Source: Myxococcales bacterium (GTDB lineage Bacteria > Myxococcota_A > Polyangia > Haliangiales > Haliangiaceae). Taken from it: a stretch of DNA of 50,009 nucleotides. A model generated the notes under the pieces. The model did not search any database and had not been told where the DNA came from. It saw only the letters and a program-made list of their open reading frames with translations. Positions 14,566 to 20,927 of this stretch are shown here, in pieces. The DNA is taken from contig JAAEPE010000146.1 in the NCBI GenBank assembly GCA_024222395.1, forward strand, positions 1 through 50,009, written 5' to 3'. A program made the position numbers and the translations under genes. The number at the start of each line of letters is the position of its first letter. Position 1 is the first letter of the stretch.

Positions 14566-15098
14566 GGAACTGCGCCATTTTGACGCAGTATCGCTCAAGA
14601 ACAGCGCAGAATGCGTGCCAACTGAGGCACCCCAATATATTGATTTCCTAGGGGTGGGGCCTCAAACCCTATAGAACAGGGGGCGCCAGCGCTTGCTCGC
14701 TGTAAAAGCCCAAAAAAGTTTTTTCGTGTTTTTGCATGGGACGACAGAGGCACGGCGGGCTGTGGCGGATTCTAATAGATTCCTTACCCCCCTAGGCCCT
14801 TGACTACCAACGAGTTACGAGGACGGTGTGTCACAATGACACGTGTTGTTTTTCCAGCACTAACCCAAATGCTCGCTACCCTGATTGAGGTGGGACAGGG
14901 TGGCGCACCACAAGATGTGGTATGGGGGGCCCTTTCGCTCGAGGATGATCACACAATGGCTTGCACCATGGGGGGCGTGTGGTCACACTAGAATATCATT
15001 CAAACGCCTCACAATCCATCCTCGTGGCACTGTGCCCCCCTCTGGGTATCACATGCCCCCCGGGTATTAATCAATCCCCTTCTGTGTGGGTGGGTGGG
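14566..15098. other. Gene-poor 530-bp region next to the terminase genes
   Basis: No convincing gene is visible on either strand. The stretch holds CTGCG...CGCAG near 14570-14590, an inverted repeat GTGTCA-CAA-TGACAC near 14830-14845, a GTGTG-GT-CACAC near 14980-14990, repeated CACAA words, and several G-runs. A 51-codon plus-strand frame from 14836 is uncharacteristic and starts inside the inverted repeat. Since GpA terminases usually act at cos sites close to terS, this is the best candidate for the packaging/cos region or an origin; it is inference. Confidence 0.45.
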
Positions 15099-15299
15099 CT
15101 ACAGCCCCCGGGCCTTGCAAAGCTTAAGCCTTGCCACAGCAGCCCTCTTCTCAGCCCACTCTGTGGGTTGGCCTAGCTCCTTCAGCTTCTGCACTACAGT
15201 GTCCGCATACTCAATGCGCTCCTGTAGGCGGATCAACACGGTGGCCCTGTCTGCCACCTCATGGTGCTTCTGACTGTGCTGGCTGCAATCCTTGCTCAT
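15099..15299 (-). CDS. Small helical protein, unknown
   Basis: A 66-residue basic, mostly helical protein (ATVLIRLQERIEYADTVVQKLKEL; WAEKRAAVARLKLCKARGL), probably a short coiled coil. GAGAGG stands immediately before the ATG, one of the clearer Shine-Dalgarno sites here, and the stop of the preceding gene lies 15 bp upstream, so the two form a pair. No family recognised. Confidence 0.6.
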   Translation of the reverse strand: MSKDCSQHSQKHHEVADRATVLIRLQERIEYADTVVQKLKELGQPTEWAEKRAAVARLKLCKARGL

Positions 15300-15314
15300 A
15301 CCTCTCTCCCTCAG

Positions 15315-15578
15315 TCAAATCCTCTGACACAGGATAAATCCCTCGCCCTCATGCCGCAGGGGTGCAATGACGTCCTTGATCCAGTCCATGGCCGTGGATA
15401 CTTCCATGCCCATCCCCTCAGTCATCACTTCCAGCATCTCATAGAAGCCGTAGATGAGGACGCCGCCCTCCTCAACTCCTAGGCAAGCCTCGTGCAATCC
15501 TTCTAGAACGACGGCGCCGGGCTTGGCCTGTGGCAGCAGTAGCTGTTCAACTCTAAATCTTGCAGTATCGAAGTCCAT
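15315..15578 (-). CDS. Hypothetical protein
   Basis: An 87-residue acidic protein counted from the ATG at 15578; a longer frame reaching 15695 would run into the upstream gene and its extra N-terminus looks non-coding. Segments RVEQLLLPQAKPGAVVLEGLHEA and GVLIYGFYEMLEVMTEGMGMEV alternate helix and strand. No Shine-Dalgarno site; the leader holds inverted repeats (15592-15627). No family recognised. Confidence 0.55.
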   Translation of the reverse strand: MDFDTARFRVEQLLLPQAKPGAVVLEGLHEACLGVEEGGVLIYGFYEMLEVMTEGMGMEVSTAMDWIKDVIAPLRHEGEGFILCQRI

Positions 15579-15591
15579 ATTGATGGGGAAC

Positions 15592-15627
15592 TGTCGAATT
15601 GATCGACACGTTCCGGGACTGTGTCGA
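15592..15627. promoter_or_regulatory. Overlapping TGTCGA inverted repeats
   Basis: Half-sites TGTCGA (15592-15597), TCGACAC (15603-15609) and GTGTCGA (15621-15627) make two overlapping inverted repeats in the 59-bp gap before the 15578 start codon. They could be a repressor operator or an RNA attenuator; no T-run follows. Confidence 0.4.
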
Positions 15628-15637
15628 TTCTGGCGGC

Positions 15638-16084
15638 TCAGATCATCATATCGATCCTGAGCTCCTTGCTGGTCGCCTTGATGACCGCAACGCACTTGCC
15701 GAAGGTGTTGATGATCCCGAAATAGGTCGCGTTCCCCTTCTCTGCATCTGTGCCGTGCAATCCTGCATCATCGCCTAGCTTCTGGGACAGGAACTTGAAC
15801 GTGCCATTGATCACGTCTCTCTGGATGCCTGCAACGGCGCCGTCGAAGGTGAAGCGGGAGAAGTCCATCACCACGGTCCACGCGACATTATCAACAAAGC
15901 GGACCTTGCAGACTATGTCGCCGGTCTTGTATTCGCGGATCTCTTCGTTGGCGTTGATCTGCTCCGTGGCGTAGCTGCCTCCCATGTTCCGCTCCCAATC
16001 ATCGACGTGGGCGGTGACATATTGGGCCGCTGCCGTGGCGGCGAAGAGAAGGAGGGCGAGGAGGGAAAGTGTGAGAGTCTTCAT
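15638..16084 (-). CDS. Secreted/periplasmic protein, unknown
   Basis: A 148-residue protein with a clear Sec signal peptide: MKTLTLSLLALLLFAATAAA, cleavage likely after AAA before QY. The mature part is about 128 residues with two cysteines, a beta-rich centre (DIVCKVRFVDNVAWTVVMDF) and no recognised domain. With 18223-18657 and 19161-19610 it is one of three exported proteins of similar size in this region. The ATG follows the recurring leader CCAGACCAATG and has no SD site. Envelope alteration or superinfection exclusion is a reasonable guess only. Confidence 0.72.
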   Translation of the reverse strand: MKTLTLSLLALLLFAATAAAQYVTAHVDDWERNMGGSYATEQINANEEIREYKTGDIVCKVRFVDNVAWTVVMDFSRFTFDGAVAGIQRDVINGTFKFLSQKLGDDAGLHGTDAEKGNATYFGIINTFGKCVAVIKATSKELRIDMMI

Positions 16085-16117
16085 TGGTCTGGTATTGGTG
16101 AGGGGTCAAATGCCGGG

Positions 16118-16651
16118 TTAGCTTCTGCAGGCGTCGACGAGGGCTTCTGTGGTCCACCACTCAAACTCTCCGTATGCTTCGCCGTAGCCGTTGCGCCGTT
16201 GTGCTTGGATTTCGGTGATATCGCCCGTGGTCGGATCCCAAGCCAAGTTCCCTTGGTTGAGCTGGTGAGTGTTATGGCCGCAGGCAACGATCTGGCTCAT
16301 GGCGCCGTCCACAGTCATTCCGGATCCGGGGTTGGGGTTGAGGGCCATGTAGCGGTTGCTCAGAATGTAGGCTCTCATGATCATGGAGACATTCCGGCGG
16401 GACCAGAACGGGGCCTTGGAGAACTTGGGCTCGTCAGTCTTGACCTCTTTCCATCCGCAGCTCTCATATAGTGCCACCAGATGGTTGATGCGGTCCTCGC
16501 CTTGGTCCTCTGCGTAGATGGTCAGGCCCCGGTCTTCGAATGAGTCGCTCGTGATATACCAGCGGTCGGCTTTGCCGTCGATGAAATGGGTGATGATCCT
16601 GTAGGACGTGGGGGCTTTGCTGAAGAGGCGGACTGTGGTTGTCTTGGTCAT
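16118..16651 (-). CDS. Hypothetical protein with leaderless promoter
   Basis: A 177-residue soluble protein. The first half is beta-rich (TTVRLFSKAPTSYRIITHFI; RWYITSDSFEDRGLTIYAED); the second contains WSRRNVSMIMRAYILSNRY and a Gly/Tyr-rich stretch ending EFEWWTTEALVDAC. I see no catalytic motif. It begins 6 nt after a candidate -10 box and follows a terminator, so it starts a transcript that continues into the secreted protein at 15638-16084, 33 bp downstream. Confidence 0.65.
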   Translation of the reverse strand: MTKTTTVRLFSKAPTSYRIITHFIDGKADRWYITSDSFEDRGLTIYAEDQGEDRINHLVALYESCGWKEVKTDEPKFSKAPFWSRRNVSMIMRAYILSNRYMALNPNPGSGMTVDGAMSQIVACGHNTHQLNQGNLAWDPTTGDITEIQAQRRNGYGEAYGEFEWWTTEALVDACRS

Positions 16652-16657
16652 GAGGAC

Positions 16658-16685
16658 AAGATGGCAGGTTCTCGCACGTTCACAA
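16658..16685 (-). promoter_or_regulatory. Candidate leaderless promoter
   Basis: TTGTGA (16685-16680), 16 bp, CATCTT (16663-16658), 6 nt, ATG at 16651. The -10 box is poor, but spacing and distance to the ATG match the other leaderless promoters in this window. Confidence 0.45.
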
Positions 16686-16692
16686 GCCCTAA

Positions 16693-16728
16693 ATGCAAAA
16701 CCGCCCCGGATATTACCCCGGAGCGGTT
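16693..16728 (-). terminator. Intrinsic terminator after the beta-helix gene
   Basis: AACCGC/GCGGTT with an inner CCGG/CCGG stem (16699-16728), followed on the minus strand by GTTTTGCATTT. It ends the transcript of the 16763-17734 gene. Confidence 0.75.
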
Positions 16729-16762
16729 AGTTGCTAGGTTTTGGCCTCTTGGGCCGGGTTAG

Positions 16763-17734
16763 TTATACGATACGGCGATTGGTCCAGTTGGTGGGGCGCC
16801 CGGTCCTCTTCTCGATGACGCAATCAAAACGGGACGGCTCAGAGGTCGTCAGCTCGTTGCTTCCGGTGTTGTCGCTGATCTTGATGACGGCGGGGTTGTT
16901 GTCGTTCATCATGCCGTGGAGGCGAATGCTCGTGGTATCATACCACTTCGTCTTCCGCATGTCGATCAGGTTGTCGGTGTGGCGGAAGCTGCACGTGTCG
17001 AAGGTCAGCATGGAGGAATTGTATTCCTGCACAAGCGGCCATTCGCAGATCTCCGTCTCGAGGTTGTCGAACCGGCAGCTCTGCAGGTTGTTCCAACGCA
17101 CTGCCTCTTGGCAGTTGTGCACGGTCACGTTTCGGAAGGTCAGGCTGTAGGCTTGAGCCGATCCAAGATAGAGGCCGGTTGCACCAGAACGGGTGAAGGA
17201 CGGGCCAGTGCCGGGGTCGAGGAAGATGTTCGTTCCGGACCAAGTATCTCCGCCGACCTGCAGGCCGATACGGGTGCCGGTCTCTTCGAGCGGACAGAAA
17301 CCGCGAACGAACAGGTTGGTCAGGCCAGCTGCCTGCTGTGCTCCGCGATACTTGACTCCGCCAAGGTCGCCGTAGCCGGTCACGTGGATATTCTCAACGC
17401 CAGCGCCGAAATTGGAGTAGTTGCCGTCGTCGGCGTCTTCCCATTCTACAACCCAATCACCCACGAAGGTGCTTTGGTCGTTCACGTGGAGGCCCGGGGA
17501 GGATCCTTGGTGATGGCTGACGTTCCAGTTGCCCCGGAGGAATGTTCTGGGGGAGAGGACGAGAGTCCTGTCCAAGGGGTAGTTGTCGGTCAGTGTGAGC
17601 GTTCCGGGGAGATCTCCGTTCCCTGAGGGTGGGAGGTCGTCCATTGCGTCTTCGATATGTTGGGCCCAATCCGATACGGAGGGGTTGTCTTCGATTGTCC
17701 CAATGACAATATGGGAGTCAGCTGCTTCTGGCAT
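16763..17734 (-). CDS. Right-handed beta-helix protein (pectate-lyase-like), candidate tailspike or depolymerase
   Basis: A 323-residue protein made of short repeating beta segments with Asn/Gly turns: TLTLTDNYPLDRTLVLSPRT, ENIHVTGYGDLGGVKYRG, GLTNLFVRGF, LTFRNVTVHNCQEAVRW, NLQSCRFDNLETEICEWP, MLTFDTCSFRHTDNLIDM. This ladder of 'v.n..f.n...' repeats is typical of pectin-lyase-fold tailspikes that bind or cleave surface polysaccharide. No catalytic acid pair can be assigned. It is isolated between terminators, away from the other tail genes, as expected for an exchangeable host-range gene. TTGACA lies 16 nt before the ATG with AGAGG between. Confidence 0.75.
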   Translation of the reverse strand: MPEAADSHIVIGTIEDNPSVSDWAQHIEDAMDDLPPSGNGDLPGTLTLTDNYPLDRTLVLSPRTFLRGNWNVSHHQGSSPGLHVNDQSTFVGDWVVEWEDADDGNYSNFGAGVENIHVTGYGDLGGVKYRGAQQAAGLTNLFVRGFCPLEETGTRIGLQVGGDTWSGTNIFLDPGTGPSFTRSGATGLYLGSAQAYSLTFRNVTVHNCQEAVRWNNLQSCRFDNLETEICEWPLVQEYNSSMLTFDTCSFRHTDNLIDMRKTKWYDTTSIRLHGMMNDNNPAVIKISDNTGSNELTTSEPSRFDCVIEKRTGRPTNWTNRRIV

Positions 17735-17756
17735 AGTGCCTCTGGGGCCTTGTCAA

Positions 17757-17786
17757 CGACAAAACCCGGACGCATGGCCCGGGCTG
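17757..17786 (-). terminator. Terminator after the 17808-18203 gene
   Basis: On the minus strand CCCGG pairs with CCGGG (17765-17769 with 17779-17783) around a 9-nt loop and is followed by TTTTGT. Stem is short but position and T-run support termination. Confidence 0.6.
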
Positions 17787-17807
17787 TGTGTTTGAACATG
17801 TCGCTTT

Positions 17808-18203
17808 TCATTTGCACTGCACGTAGTGTCTTTGCTCTCCGGCGTGTGTCACTTCCTCGACCGTGAACCATCCTCCGCAGGCTGAGATCTTGTTGAGGGT
17901 CTCACAGAGAGACGTGGCCTCTGGGACGTCATCATGGGTGATCCATGCCGCGTCACCCGGGGAGAGCTCTTGGAAGGCGCCCTCGAGGGCTGACGGCGGG
18001 ACAATGTGATATTCGTTAGAGTCGTTCTCGAGGCCGTCTACCCGGTCAGAGTCGATGATCTCGTAAAGCACGTGGTCTGCATTCTCCCAATCCCCACTAA
18101 TGGTGTTGATCTGTGTGTCGGTCACGGGAGGGTTAAAGTCCTCTCCGTGCTCTTGTATCCACATGTCTCTAGCTTCGTATCTGTCGTGTCCTGTCGGCGT
18201 CAT
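17808..18203 (-). CDS. Hypothetical acidic protein
   Basis: A 131-residue, Asp/Glu-rich protein. I take the ATG at 18203, 20 nt after the upstream stop, rather than 18242, which would overlap the upstream gene. Features: ARDMWIQEHGEDFNPP near the start, DHVLYEIIDSDRVDGL in the middle, and an LNKISACGGWFTVEEV segment near the end. The strong negative charge would suit a DNA-mimic or inhibitor protein, but nothing specific supports that. No SD site; leader is A-rich. Confidence 0.62.
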   Translation of the reverse strand: MTPTGHDRYEARDMWIQEHGEDFNPPVTDTQINTISGDWENADHVLYEIIDSDRVDGLENDSNEYHIVPPSALEGAFQELSPGDAAWITHDDVPEATSLCETLNKISACGGWFTVEEVTHAGEQRHYVQCK

Positions 18204-18222
18204 TGTCTCTTCTTGTTTGGTG

Positions 18223-18657
18223 TTATCCTTCGATGCGATCATTTACCCGGTCACGGAATGTCCTCGTGTGGACGTTCAACCTGTTCAGGCCGAAGACCGT
18301 TCCCCGGATCCCGTCGTTGCCTTCAATCCTGCGCTGGAAGATCCCGGTGGGGAGCTTGTTCCGCTTCTGCAGGTAGTTCAGCTGGTCCCGGGTGAACAGG
18401 CCACCGGTCCTTGCGCCGGGGTAGTAATTCACACAGTGTGCGACCTTGTCGAGGAATGCTATCTCGATGAAGCCGCGCTCCCCCAGATCCCACTCTACGT
18501 AATCGGAGCCGTCGCCGCTCTCGACCTTCGTGGGCTCTCCGTAGCGTTCGATTGCCTCAGAATAGGTTGAGAGGATATCGCTCTTGGCAATGTCTGCGCA
18601 TACCCAGAGGATGACCGCAGTAAGGAATACAAGAGAGGGAGGGAAGTTGATCTTCAT
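18223..18657 (-). CDS. Secreted or membrane-anchored protein with BamE/SmpA-like pattern
   Basis: A 144-residue protein with an N-terminal hydrophobic export segment (LVFLTAVILWVCADIA). The mature part starts YSEAIERYGEPTKVESGDG, followed by YVEWDLGERGFIEIAFL and VAHCVNYYPG: helix ending in 'yGeP', then beta strands. This is the sequence habit of small periplasmic proteins of the BamE/SmpA type, though assignment is tentative. Its start has the A/C-rich leader CCAGAACCATG. It sits among other exported small proteins, pointing to an envelope-directed module. Confidence 0.65.
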   Translation of the reverse strand: MKINFPPSLVFLTAVILWVCADIAKSDILSTYSEAIERYGEPTKVESGDGSDYVEWDLGERGFIEIAFLDKVAHCVNYYPGARTGGLFTRDQLNYLQKRNKLPTGIFQRRIEGNDGIRGTVFGLNRLNVHTRTFRDRVNDRIEG

Positions 18658-18677
18658 GGTTCTGGTGGGTAGTCAAT

Positions 18678-18908
18678 CTATTCGCCGCGCTTCCATTGGG
18701 CGAGGCGCTCCTTGAGCTGGCGCTCGAGTCCGGCGATCTCATTATTCCAAAGGTCGCCCCACTCGTCTTTGAAGTCCGGGCACTCCGCGCAGAGTTCTGC
18801 GAACCGCTTGTTGGTGCCTTCTATGGCCTTGTGGAGATTCCTCACCTGCTTTTCCCGGTGAGTCCTGAGTTGTGCCTTGGTGAGCTTGCTGGTCCAGTTA
18901 TTTTTCAT
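18678..18908 (-). CDS. Small helical protein, unknown
   Basis: A 76-residue charged protein starting at the ATG at 18908 behind CAGACCAATG; a longer frame to 19127 overlaps the next gene and is rejected. Sequence such as KLTKAQLRTHREKQVRNLHK and EIAGLERQLKERLAQWKR predicts two long helices. A CAECPDF segment contains two cysteines. No family recognised. Confidence 0.62.
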   Translation of the reverse strand: MKNNWTSKLTKAQLRTHREKQVRNLHKAIEGTNKRFAELCAECPDFKDEWGDLWNNEIAGLERQLKERLAQWKRGE

Positions 18909-18940
18909 TGGTCTGATCTGGTTAGGTTTGGAGAGTGATT

Positions 18941-19093
18941 CTAGTCGTAGAGGGCGGCGTAGTAGAGGGCCATCGTGTCTGCGTCGTTCTTCTTGCGGGA
19001 CTTGGCCAGCTTGGCGATGGTCTCTTTCGAGGCGTTGGGGAACTGGCGGGCGAGGAGGGCTTCTGTGGTGAGGTGGGCTGGTTGGTTGCTCAT
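18941..19093 (-). CDS. 50-residue protein with leaderless promoter
   Basis: An ATG at 19093 opens 50 codons to TAG at 18941-18943. The product is basic and helical: LTTEALLARQFPNASKETIAKL, then AKSRKKNDADTMALYYAALYD. The -10 box of a well-formed promoter lies 6 nt before the ATG, and this strong promoter context is the main reason to accept it as a gene. It heads the transcript running to about 17.8 kb. Confidence 0.62.
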   Translation of the reverse strand: MSNQPAHLTTEALLARQFPNASKETIAKLAKSRKKNDADTMALYYAALYD

Positions 19094-19099
19094 GAGAAA

Positions 19100-19152
19100 A
19101 GATTACCCCATCCTGCCGAATCCACAAGAATTCTTTTCGACTATTTCTACCC
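19100..19152 (-). promoter_or_regulatory. Leaderless promoter with conserved upstream box
   Basis: TTGTGG (19127-19122), 16 bp, TAATCT (19105-19100), 6 nt to ATG. Upstream of the -35 is GGGTAGAAATAG followed by CGAAAAGAATTC, which aligns at nearly the same spacing with the promoters at 20.8 and 39.05 kb. It overlaps the very end of the preceding transcript. Confidence 0.65.
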
Positions 19153-19160
19153 TGTCCGGG

Positions 19161-19610
19161 TTAGCCTAGTTTGTTGTCGATTTGGGCGGGGTATACCCGT
19201 TGGATAACGAGCGCCCACCTGAGCCCGGCCTGCATCTCTAGGATCCGGACCTCGAACGTGGCCTTCTCATCGCCCCTGATGAACCGCATACCGTTGAGGC
19301 ACTGCCAGTCCTTGTCCTCTCCGAAGTGCTTCATGGCTGCGACAACGAAGTCCTCGCTCAGGGGAGAGCCGTCCTCCTTCAGATAGACGAACTGCTCCGC
19401 GTAGTGCTTCCCCTCTTTAATCGTGTAGCCTACTTCTATGTGAAGGCCGTCGAGGTTATACACCAGAGTCCCACCCGGGCGATCTTCGTTAGGGACGTGG
19501 GCCCGGAAGGCCTCAGTCCCGAACATGTTGTTCACTTCCTCGAGTGACGCGCCGAAACGTGCATCTGCTACCGCAGTGACGAGGAGAAGTATCGATAGGA
19601 TGGTCTTCAT
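19161..19610 (-). CDS. Secreted protein, unknown
   Basis: A 149-residue protein from the ATG at 19610, overlapping the previous stop by ATGA. Residues 1-17 (MKTILSILLLVTAVADA) are a Sec signal peptide. The mature part begins RFGASLEEVNNMFGTEAFRA, then beta strands LVYNLDGLHIEVGYTIKEGK and FVYLKEDGSPLS, a pattern 'sleeV...fG' resembling the 18223-18657 protein. The two may be distant paralogues of a BamE/SmpA-like exported fold. Function unknown; likely acts in the host periplasm or envelope. Confidence 0.68.
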   Translation of the reverse strand: MKTILSILLLVTAVADARFGASLEEVNNMFGTEAFRAHVPNEDRPGGTLVYNLDGLHIEVGYTIKEGKHYAEQFVYLKEDGSPLSEDFVVAAMKHFGEDKDWQCLNGMRFIRGDEKATFEVRILEMQAGLRWALVIQRVYPAQIDNKLG

Positions 19611-19837
19611 TCGTGAAGCATCTGGTCGAGGGTTGTGGGGTCGATGACACTCATGTAGGACCGGTAGGCGTGGCAATAGACTCTGCCTGCTTCACGGTCA
19701 TTCTCTCGCCTCGCGGCGAAGCTCAGGAGGGAGAATGAGTCCTCCATCGTGAGGAGCTCGCTCCCTGTCTCTGCTGCCATTTCGTTGAGATCCTTAAGCA
19801 GGGTCTCTGCCTTGTTGATTGCTTCAGTCGTCGTCAT
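19607..19837 (-). CDS. Small helical protein, unknown
   Basis: A 76-residue acidic helical protein (EAINKAETLLKDLNEMAAETGSELL; FSLLSFAARRENDREAGRVY). AAGGA stands 8 nt before the ATG. Its stop overlaps the next start (ATGA), so it is coupled to the secreted protein downstream. No family recognised. Confidence 0.62.
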   Translation of the reverse strand: MTTTEAINKAETLLKDLNEMAAETGSELLTMEDSFSLLSFAARRENDREAGRVYCHAYRSYMSVIDPTTLDQMLHE

Positions 19838-19891
19838 TGCTTTTGTCCTTGGTGAAGATTTTGTCGTAGTTGTCTCTATAGACGTCGCCCT

Positions 19892-20131
19892 CTACTGGTC
19901 GAGGGGAGTCTCCTTTGCCTGCTTGGTTTCCTTCTTGCATATTTCTAGGTTCTTGTGAGCTGTTTCCCATACTTGCTTAGCTGTCTCTAATTCCTGCTCA
20001 TAGTAGCGCTTCTGCCAAGTATCTTCGTTGGTGTAGAGGTGCTCGATGATATCGAACAGTCTAGTGGTTGCTGCCGTAGCTGCTTCCTGTGCGACTGTCT
20101 CCCGGTGCTCTTCTGGTGTTTTAATTATCAT
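19892..20131 (-). CDS. Small coiled-coil protein, unknown
   Basis: A 79-residue protein predicted almost entirely helical (EEHRETVAQEAATAATTRLFDI; YEQELETAKQVWETAHKNLEICKKETKQ). GGGAGAT precedes the ATG. It lies 4 bp after the stop of the upstream gene, in a run of short helical proteins. No function can be assigned. Confidence 0.62.
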   Translation of the reverse strand: MIIKTPEEHRETVAQEAATAATTRLFDIIEHLYTNEDTWQKRYYEQELETAKQVWETAHKNLEICKKETKQAKETPLDQ

Positions 20132-20135
20132 GATT

Positions 20136-20390
20136 CTAAAATCTCCCGAATGCGCATTCCACGTTGATCTCTTTGCGGACCTCGTCGATCTGCTTTGAGA
20201 ACTGCTCGACCGTCTTCCTTTCTTGGATGATCTCCGCCTTGTAATTGGCGAGGGTCTCAGGGTCTGCGTCGATCCAGTCCAAGCGGCCGACCACTCTCTC
20301 GATCTCGTTGGCCAGCTTGTAGTGCTTCTCCTGTTCGAGAACGAGGACGTTCAGGTGGTGCTTCTTGATGATGAGTTCAGTTGGAGTCAT
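20136..20390 (-). CDS. Small coiled-coil protein, unknown
   Basis: An 84-residue charged helical protein (LNVLVLEQEKHYKLANEIERVV; LANYKAEIIQERKTVEQFSKQIDEVRKEI). Leader CTAGACCAATG without SD. It follows 20415-20765 by 24 bp in the same transcript. No family recognised. Confidence 0.62.
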   Translation of the reverse strand: MTPTELIIKKHHLNVLVLEQEKHYKLANEIERVVGRLDWIDADPETLANYKAEIIQERKTVEQFSKQIDEVRKEINVECAFGRF

Positions 20391-20414
20391 TGGTCTAGTT
20401 CCTTTCGGTTAGAG

Positions 20415-20765
20415 TTAAACAATGGACGCTTCCCACTGCTTGTGAGCCGCGACTGCCTTGGCGAAGTCCGTGCTGTTCATGGGCTCGAGGGCGTCAAGCG
20501 TGTGAACCATGTTGCACTCGAGGTGGCGAAGGAGGGCCGCGCAGCCGATCTCGTCGAGGCCGAAGAAGTGATCAGCCGCATTGCTGATATCGGTCAACTG
20601 CTTGGAGGTGGGGACCTTGGGGAGCTCGTCCTTGCACCATTCGATGATCTCATCGAAACATGCCTTGGTGGCGCCGTGGAGGGAGTTGTAGAACTGTCCG
20701 ATTACTTTGCTGCGAGAGAACTTCGCTGCGTGGATTCCGTTGATTGCGGTTTGTCTGGTGATCAT
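20415..20765 (-). CDS. Hypothetical protein, head of accessory transcript
   Basis: A 116-residue helical protein with four cysteines spread along it (TKACFDEIIEWCKDELPK; GCAALLRHLECNMVHTLDAL). It is the first gene after a strong promoter and has a 40-nt leader ending in tandem CCAAA units before the ATG. The leader is a near copy of that at 26206-26254. No family recognised. Confidence 0.65.
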   Translation of the reverse strand: MITRQTAINGIHAAKFSRSKVIGQFYNSLHGATKACFDEIIEWCKDELPKVPTSKQLTDISNAADHFFGLDEIGCAALLRHLECNMVHTLDALEPMNSTDFAKAVAAHKQWEASIV

Positions 20766-20805
20766 TGGTTTGGTTTGGTTGGTCGGCTTCGTTGCCGATA
20801 TGTAG

Positions 20806-20859
20806 ACATTACCAGAATCCTCTGAGGTCGCAAATACTTTCTTCGTCTATTTCTAACCC
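20806..20859 (-). promoter_or_regulatory. Promoter with conserved upstream box
   Basis: TTGCGA (20833-20828), 16 bp, TAATGT (20811-20806). Upstream of the -35, GGGTTAGAAATAGA and CGAAGAAAGT match, at identical 26-bp spacing from GGG to the -35, the promoter at 39.05 kb. The leader to the ATG at 20765 is 40 nt. Confidence 0.7.
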
Positions 20860-20874
20860 GCCTGTGGTATACGC

Positions 20875-20908
20875 AAAAAGCCCCGCAGGAGGTGATCCTG
20901 CAGGGCTT
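20875..20908 (-). terminator. Intrinsic terminator after the large tail fibre gene
   Basis: AAGCCC + GCAGGA pair with TCCTGC + GGGCTT (20878-20908) around GGTGA, with one mismatch; the minus strand continues with TTTTTGCG. A clear terminator. Confidence 0.88.
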
Positions 20909-20927
20909 GGGTTAAGGTTTTGAGAGC

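Noticed and set aside
14800..14991. 63-codon plus-strand frame in the gene-poor region
   Set aside because: TTG start, unusual composition, and it spans the inverted repeats; better explained as non-coding.
18678..19127. 149-codon minus-strand frame covering 18678-19127
   Set aside because: Its first 73 codons overlap the better-supported 50-residue gene and its promoter; only the part from the ATG at 18908 looks coding.
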